Shown here: piece after piece, positions 57,593 to 64,000 of the stretch
Numbering within the stretch: position 1 is the first letter of the stretch
How the letters are laid out: each line of letters opens with the position of its first letter
NCBI GenBank assembly: GCA_026826555.1
Contig: JAKSZT010054215.1
Coordinates: 25,883,155 to 25,947,154 of the forward strand
DNA from: Tolypeutes matacus
Lineage: Eukaryota > Chordata > Mammalia > Cingulata > Chlamyphoridae
Direction of reading: 5' to 3'
DNA: 64,000 nt
Position numbers and translations under genes: made by a program
The notes under the pieces: generated by a model
What the model saw: only the letters and a program-made list of their open reading frames with translations
Database searches by the model: none
What the model was told of the DNA's origin: nothing

Positions 57593-58040
57593 TTCATTTC
57601 CTGTGATTGCTGTAACAGGTTACCACAAACTGTGGGGCTTAAAACAACAAATATATTCTCTCCAAATTCTGGAGGCCAGAAGTCCAAAATCTGGGCTGAA
57701 ATCAAGGTGTTGACAGGACTGTGTCCCTCTGGAGGCTCTAGAGATGAATCCATTCTTTGTCTCTTCCAATGCCTGTGGCTACTGGCACCATCTTTGGTTT
57801 TTGGCACCACTCTTGTGGTCACATTGCCTTCTCTTCTCCCGTGTCTGCATCAAATCTCCCTTTACCTGTCTCCTATAAGGACATTTGTGTTTGCATGTAG
57901 TGCTAACTCAGATAATCCAGGATAATCCCCCATCTCATGATCCTTAATTTACTGTACTCTACAAGGATTCTTTTTCCATTTTATACAAGGCAATATTTAC
58001 AGTTTCCGGGAACTAGGACCTGATATCTTAGGCGGCAATG
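57593..58040 (-). mobile_element. Solo LTR, MLT1 (MaLR)
   Basis: The + strand reads TGATTGCTGTAACAGGTTAC, then TGGGGCTTAAAACAACAAAT, then TTCTGGAGGCCAGAAGTCCA, then AAATCAAGGTGTTGACAGGA, the reversed 3' half of an MLT1 LTR. The far end is decayed. No internal sequence. Confidence 0.85.
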
Positions 58041-58559
58041 GTCTACTACACCTTACCTATGCCTCTCCATCCTCTTGAATGAGGATGCCTAGACTTCCAT
58101 TTCCTGCTTCAAACCAAGGCAACCTTGCTCTCATACAACCATTTTGGGAGTGTGTGATTATTGTGACTGGTCCAAAGGATTTTCCTTAAACCACACTTCT
58201 CTTTTCTCTGAATATTCATGGCACAGATGAATTTGACATGGATATTACTCTGGTTGCCAGAAGAATCATTGGGAGTGATTTTAGAGTCACTTTTTAAAAC
58301 ATGTAAGATCCAATTAGCCTTCCAATTACTTCCCCATTCTTCTGTTCTTCTTTGTAATATAACTTCCCCAAAGAGTTATTATACATGCACTACATTTACT
58401 TCATAATTCCCCATTCAATCTTTGGCTTCCATGCCCACCCCTTCACTGAAACTACTCTTTCTATGGTCAACAATATAGTATGGCCATATAAATTATCATC
58501 CAAATGTTGACCTTTTTGAAAGTGAAAGAAGTTACTGTTAATACTCCATTAGAGCATCA
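58041..58559. other. Unique DNA
   Basis: Nothing recognised. Confidence 0.4.
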
Positions 58560-59085
58560 TGCATAAACTGGACTGTTCCAGGCAATCCAGGAGGCATGGT
58601 CACTCTATCAATGATCTTCATGTTTTCAAATTCAACACACATTGTTTTATCTTTATCTCACCTAGCATCTCACCCACTTTTAACACAGCTGTACGACTTT
58701 TCGTGTTTCAGCACTCTTCTCTCTTCTTCTGGGATGATGTACTCCTGTTTTTTCTTGTTATTGGCCATCCTTTCTAAGTCTGCTCATCTGGTTGCTTCTT
58801 CCCTACCCAGTATCTGTATTCTGATCTTTCTCAGGGCTCAGTTCTTGATCCAAACTTCTCTGCCTGTGTGTGTGTGTGCATGTGTGTTTTCCCCTCAATG
58901 ATGTACATTCCTGTGACTTTAGGCCATCCCTATGCTGGCATGTCTAAATTTATGTCTTTGCCCAGACCTTTCTTCTATGAGCTACATCAATTATACTATA
59001 CTTTGATTGTTCCTCTTGGATATCATACAGGCACTTTTAAATTATACTCTTCTTCCCCAGCCCCCCCCCCAACCTATTTCTCTTC
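58560..59085 (+). mobile_element. L2 LINE reverse-transcriptase relic
   Basis: Residue patterns across frames: LSQGSVLDPN near 58830 (from PQGSVLGP), then SLPRPFFYELHQ near 58955 (from the segment after the YADD box, S.P.L..ELQ). A (GT)n microsatellite (58867-58890) has grown inside. Ends near a C10 run (59060-59070). Confidence 0.65.
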
Positions 59086-59214
59086 CAGTCCACTGAAGAA
59101 AATGCTGCCAATTTGATAGTTGTTCAAGCTAGAAATCCTCCCCCATCCAATCCATCTGCAAGTGTGTTTGTGTCTACTTCCAAAACACATTTTAAATTAC
59201 CCAAATCACTGTTC

Positions 59215-59700
59215 TGCATGATCTTGCAATGACGGAAACAGGCCATTATGAACTTTGTTAGAACCAAAAAAGTGTATGGTGTAGAATGTGAACCTTAATG
59301 TACACCATTGGCTATGTTTAGTAGCAATGTTTCAATATTTTTTCATCAATTGTAATAAATGTACCATACTCATGTAAGATATTATTATTATTTTTTTTTT
59401 ATTTTAAAGATTTTATTTATTTATTCATTTATCCCCCGCTTGCTGCTTGTGCTTGCTGGGTCAGCTAACCACGCCGTGCGGACAGGCTTGCCTTCACCAG
59501 GAGGCCCCGGGAACCGAACCCGGGGCCTCCCATATGGTAAACGGGAGCCCTACTGATTGAGCCACAGCCGCTTCCCAAGATATTATTAATAGGGGTAAAT
59601 GTGAGAAGGGAAGCAGGGGGCGGTATATGGGAATCTCCTATATTTTCTTTTGGACTTTTCTATTACCTAAGCTTCTTTGAAAACAAAGTGAAAAAAATAA
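59215..59700 (+). mobile_element. 5'-truncated copy of the L1-tailed non-coding repeat, split by a SINE
   Basis: TGACGGAAACAGGCCATTAT, then TTTCATCAATTGTAATAAAT, then GTACCATACTCATGTAAGAT align with 61200-61350 of the longer copy. After the SINE, GGCGGTATATGGGAATCTCC and a TTACCTAAGCTTCTTTGAAA block complete the tail. Confidence 0.75.
59376..59588 (-). mobile_element. Young DAS-SINE with 12-bp target-site duplications
   Basis: AAGATATTATTA at 59376-59387 and 59577-59588. The body is full length on the minus strand with A and B boxes, a CCGCACGGCGTGGTTAGCTG linker and an AAATAAATAAAT tail. The tRNA-like 80 bp (59497-59576) are identical to those at 2839-2917 apart from boundary effects. Confidence 0.93.
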
Positions 59701-59869
59701 GGCATTGGGGGAAAATACAGAATAAATTGTAGTGACAAATCTTTTTTATGTACATAAAAGATAACAGATTTTATGAGAATGAAAGACAAAATGCAAAAGA
59801 AATTTTGAATTTTTATATATATCTTTTATTTTTTAATTTTGTCTTTTTAATTATTTTTATTTATTTTTT

Positions 59870-61448
59870 AGCTTTGTTTTGGGGGAGGTTTTGGATTGCA
59901 GAAGAGTTGCAACCGTGGTGGGGGAGGATCACTGGAGCAGCATGTGTGGGGGGGAGATGTGTGGAGAGGAGTGCACCTGGGGCATGCTTCTATGGAATAT
60001 CAATGTGTTTAAGTGGTCATGGAGTGTTGTCTCAGTGGCTGGAGACCCACAAAATAATCAAAAGAATATTGAATTCCCATCCTGAGAGAAGCAAGAATCC
60101 CTAGAGTGCATGGGCAGTGCCTAGTGAAGGAGGACAGACCAATACACCAGGCCCTCGATATTGATGCTTTACTTATGAACCTTGTTCTTGTGAAATTGAA
60201 ACTTAGGCTAGTATTATATATTGCCTAAGAGTTACCTCCTGAAAGCATCCTTGTTGCTCTAATGTGGCCTCTCTCTAAGCCAAACTCACCATATAAACTT
60301 AATACCTTTCCCTCAGCATGGGACATGATTTCCAGGGATGAGCCTCCCTGGCAACAAGGGATTATTACCAAGTGACAACTAGCAATGCATTTGAAAAAAA
60401 GACCTTAACTTAAAGGGGGAAATATTAAATACAAATGAGTATTTACGGCTAAGAGATTTCAAAGTGAGTCAGAAGATCATTCCAGTGATTATGCTTATGT
60501 ATGCTTCAGGAGGATCTCGCTGACTGCCACAGTAAGTGCCAAAAGCAGAGGGCTCTAGAGACATGATAGGCAGGGCAGACCACCCCAGGAATTCGGCAAC
60601 CTGTCAGTGGGTCTTACCTTGGAATATATAATAACCTATCTCCCCAATGTATCAAAGTTAGACTCATTTATAATTTTCCTACACATGATTCTTATGTCCC
60701 TTTTATTTGAACCTATAATTAGCACTATACACATTAAATGTGTGTCCCAGAGACATAAATCTTCTGGCTGTTCGTATGCTGGCTGAGCCCTGAATCTCAG
60801 CAGAGTTGCAGGCAACATCTTCTCTCCAGTTCATCGGACTCACCCAGGACAACTAACAAAAGGGTGATGATGGACAATGCCCATCCCCAAAAAACAGAGA
60901 ATATCTACAACTGCTAACAAGACAGTTCCATCCATCCACCCCATGGAATCTAAGCACTCTCAATTAGAAACGGAGTGGCCATCACCATTCCAAAATCTTC
61001 AAGACTGAGGAATAAACAAACAGAAGAGGGGAATACAACTATGGACCAAAGTAGACTTATTATTATTCTAGTAATGGAAGAACTTGTAACATTGATATAA
61101 GGCAGTGGTCACCAGAGGTTCTGAGAGGAGGGAAAGGGAAGAAAGGGTGTAACATGGGGCATTTCTGGAGCATGGAATTGTTCTGATGACATTGCAGTGA
61201 CAGATACAGACCATTATACATTTTGTCAAAACCTATAAAATTGTGTGGTTCAAAGTGTGTACCATAATGTAAATTATAGACAATGGTTAGTAGAAATGCT
61301 TCAATATGTGTTCATCAATTGTAACAAATGTACCACACTAATGAAAGATATTGTTAAAAGGAAAAAGTGTGGCAAGGGGATGGGGTGAGATATATGGGAA
61401 TCCCCTGTATATTTTATATAATATTTATGCAATCTAAACTTCTTAAAA
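59870..61448 (+). mobile_element. Long copy of the xenarthran-type non-coding repeat with L1-like tail
   Basis: About 1.6 kb. Blocks: GGGGGAGGTTTTGGATTGCA, CAGCATGGGACATGATTTCC, GAGCCTCCCTGGCAACAAGG, TTTATTTGAACCTATAATTA, AGTTCATCGGACTCACCCAG, TAATGGAAGAACTTGTAACA, ATGTACCACACTAATGAAAG. It ends with GCAATCTAAACTTCTTAAAA and an A-rich tail. The last 200 bp have the layout of an L1 3' UTR end; the rest shows no L1 protein similarity in any frame. I believe the family is common in sloths and armadillos. The 5' end and target-site duplication are not resolved. Confidence 0.7.
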
Positions 61449-61559
61449 AATAATAAAAATTACCCAATTCATATCTATCTCTTTGCCACCACTGAATCTG
61501 CCATCATACCCTTCTTGAAGCTTTCTTTTCCCAGTTTTTGCCACTTGGAATTTATCCTC

Positions 61560-61600
61560 ATTATATTATATACACATGCACACACACACTAAACACATAC
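61560..61600. repeat. Short (CA)n microsatellite
   Basis: CACATGCACACACACACT followed by more CA-rich bases. Confidence 0.8.
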
Positions 61601-61639
61601 AGTGCCTCAGGGGAAATGAAGATGATGTAATACCAGGTA

Positions 61640-62068
61640 TGCTGGGTTGAAACTGTATGTACCCCAGAAAAGCATTTTATTAAATTTAATCCATTCTTGT
61701 GGGTGTGGATCTTATGATAAGGTTACTTTAGATAAGGTGTGACCCACCTCATCCAGGATGGGACTTAATCCTCTAGTTGGAGTCTTTATAAGAGAAAGAA
61801 ATTCAGACAAAGAGAGAGAAAGCCATAGAAGCAAGAAGCTGAAAGCTAAGAAACTCATAGAGAAGAGAGAAACCAGCAGACACTGCCATGTGCCTTGCCA
61901 TATGACAGAGGAGCTCAGGATTGCCAGAAGAAGATCTTTAGGAGGAAAACATCACCTTGATGATACTTTGATTTGCATATTTTCATGGCCTCAAAACTGT
62001 AAGTCCCATTGTTAAAGCCAACCCATTTTATGGTGTTTGCTTTTTCAGTAGCCTAGCAAACTGAAACA
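61640..62068 (+). mobile_element. Solo LTR (MaLR/ERVL-like)
   Basis: Starts TGCTGGGTTGAAACTGTATG, then ACCCCAGAAAAGCATTTT, GGGTGTGGATCTTATGATAA, ACCTCATCCAGGATGGGACT and CCTTGATGATACTTTGATTT. It ends with AGCCTAGCAAACTGAAACA. TG...CA termini; only 429 bp. Same broad class as the antisense LTR at 9648-10160. Confidence 0.8.
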
Positions 62069-63239
62069 CCATGATAGAAATATTTCCAATATTATGACAT
62101 AAGGCGAATTATCACCAGGTTTGAAACTAAAACAGAAAGTTTCTATGGGAGAAGAAATACTACAACAGAAGGCTGGGATGTACAAAGAGAAATGAGAATA
62201 GTAAAAGGTCGGATACTATTGTCAGATGCAAAGGAACAGAAGCAAGAGATGCTAGCAACCCTAGGCAGGGAGGGGAAAGCCAAAACTAGAGGACACTTGT
62301 TCACTGTGTCTTATGAAATCTTTTGGAAAGAATATCTTAGAGGACTGGCTACTGCTACAGAGGAAAATGATGGCTCAGAGTGTAAAGCAGAGAGAATGCT
62401 GGTGGTAGCACCTGCATAGGACAAGTCATTTCAGCATATTTTCAATTGGGAATGTGGGAGATTCTTTGTTGAGAGCTTTCTTAGGAAAGCTTAGGGTCTG
62501 ACATAGGATTAGCAGGGACAGGGGAAGAGCATTCCTCAAACACAGGTCGAAGAGTGGAATATCTCATTGGGGGCTGCATGGAGGACAAACTCAGATATTT
62601 ATTGGTGCCAGAAAGAGTTGGGAGAGGGCCGGGTCAGTGAAGAGGATCATGGGATCCTGCCATGTTGATTGAAAAGATCCTGAGTGTCTCCAGATGCAAA
62701 CTTTGCCACCAAGGTCCAACAGAATTCCTAGTGACAAGGTAGAATGAAAGCTAATGCATTTGAAGGAGTGAGGATGCATATTTGGACAAGTACATCATGA
62801 GAACATGCAAGCTTTCCCATAAGCCACCTTTGGAAGAATAGGCAAGGCTAGGGCATTTGAGCTGAGAAATATAGTGGTGTTAGAAAGGTAGAACTTTTAA
62901 TTTTAAGTTAATTTTAAGAGTCAAAAGAGACTCTGCTAACTGGAAAGGGGCTGCTTTAAATGAAAAAGGAAAATACAGACTCCTTTCATTGATAAGACTG
63001 AGATTATTATTACACTGCCCAGCAAGAATTAGGAATTACGAGCAAGAGCAGTTATAGACAATAAAAAATGCTATATGATTTTACATATCTGAGGCAATAT
63101 GTACATTTTTTTATCTTGATATATATAATGTAGATCTTAACTCTCTTCTTCTTAGTGCCCAACCATAGTCCCTTTTTCCTTTGGAATCTAAACTCTATAG
63201 CATGCACTGCAAGGAACAGCATGATCTCTACCTAATCTA
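62069..63239. other. Unique DNA
   Basis: No gene or repeat recognised. Confidence 0.45.
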
Positions 63240-63735
63240 ATGCCCTGAAGTCTATCATTTCATGCCTCATTCTTGCTCCGTGCAGCCCAGTAGCCACATG
63301 TCATTTCTTTGGATAAGCCAAGCTCTTCCCCAATCTAGGCCTTTGCTCATGCTACTCCCTACATTTAAAATGTTCTCTGTTCCTGATCTTTATGTGGATG
63401 ACTCCTTTGCATTCTCTGATTTCAGTTTAAATGTCACCCCCATGAAGAAGTCTTTTCCTTTCTAAAATAGATGTTCTCCAATACCCATCAATAATGGAGA
63501 AAAATCTCTAAAGATTTAATATTTCTTTATCACAATCTTAGTTTATAGCATACTTGACATTATAATTATTGCATTGATCTGTTCATCTATCACTTGTTCA
63601 TCTCTCCACATGAATTGTAAAGTCTGTGGGGGCATGGATCATGTTTATATTGATCACTGTTGTTTTCCAATACCAGCTTGGTCCTTATACATAGCAAATA
63701 TTCGATAGACATGTGTGAATGAATGAATGAATAAA
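63240..63735 (+). mobile_element. L2 LINE 3' end, near complete
   Basis: CTAGGCCTTTGCTCATGCTA, then TTTAAATGTCACCCCCATGA, then AATTGTAAAGTCTGTGGGGG, then AGCAAATATTCGATAGACAT and a terminal (TGAA)n at about 63714-63733. This is the canonical sense order of the L2 ORF2 C terminus and 3' UTR. The 67-codon frame at 63262-63465 is part of it. Confidence 0.85.
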
Positions 63736-64000
63736 ACTTCCATATACATTGCCTTCTTATTACCAACAGAATTAAATTACATCACCATTAAATAACCTTC
63801 TTTGATTCTGTAAATGGATTTCCCACTTTCCCCCCAACCCTATACTCAAAAAAAAGAAAAAAGTATTAGTTCCAATATTTGTCCTGTAAATTCTTAAGTT
63901 TGTACCGTTTTGCTCATATAGTTTCTTTTATATGAATAGCCTATTTCCATGTCTGAAGATTTTAGTCTTATTTATTATTTAAAGTTGTCCCAAGTGCCAC
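63736..64000. other. Unique DNA
   Basis: Nothing recognised. Confidence 0.4.

Overview
The window is mammalian nuclear DNA, AT-rich and without any gene I can support. It looks like intergenic or deep intronic sequence from a xenarthran, most likely an armadillo (Dasypus type). The best evidence is the set of tRNA-derived SINEs with intact Pol III A and B boxes that match the armadillo DAS-SINE families. Three copies on the minus strand (2815-2917 beside an assembly gap, 22377-22555, 59388-59576) are nearly identical and have perfect 12-14 bp target-site duplications. Diverged relatives lie at 3960-4371, 9306-9391, 35375-35578 and 46554-46630. No open frame exceeds 195 codons, and the longest ones are LINE-1 protein remnants. 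I saw no CpG island, no exon series with splice signals, and no rRNA or independent tRNA gene.

Layout. 1-2558: mostly unique, with MIR, L2 and MER5A relics. 2559-8125: a 5.5 kb minus-strand LINE-1 complex bounded by a 10-bp direct repeat. It holds a full 5' end, an ORF1 fused to the C-terminal part of ORF2, two different L1 3' ends and two nested SINEs. 8126-14960: unique DNA with MIRs, a SINE and an LTR. 14960-18000: two antisense L2 LINEs, one split by an LTR-like insertion. 18000-24425: unique DNA with an L3/CR1 relic, L2, MIR, an LTR and a young SINE. 24425-25950: an antisense HAL1/L1 5' region. 26030-32365: LTRs, including a head-to-head inverted pair at 28268-29603. 33340-35230: an old sense-strand L1. 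35328-35710: a MIR split by a dimeric SINE. 39150-41440: three LTRs. 47150-50010: an old L1 containing a three-level nest. 53190-53400: a G19 tract and a pyrimidine-rich stretch. 57593-58040: an MLT1 LTR. 58560-61448: an L2 reverse-transcriptase relic followed by two copies of a probable xenarthran non-coding repeat with an L1-like tail. 61640-63735: an LTR and an L2.

No genes act together here. What can be read is the history of insertions, mainly who landed inside whom. Family names come from pattern recognition without a database, so boundaries of old repeats (MIR, L2, LTR) are good to roughly 20-50 bp. I found no new biological system. The items most worth checking are the L1 complex with its ORF1-ORF2 fusion, the three-level nest at 47-50 kb, and the non-coding L1-tailed family.
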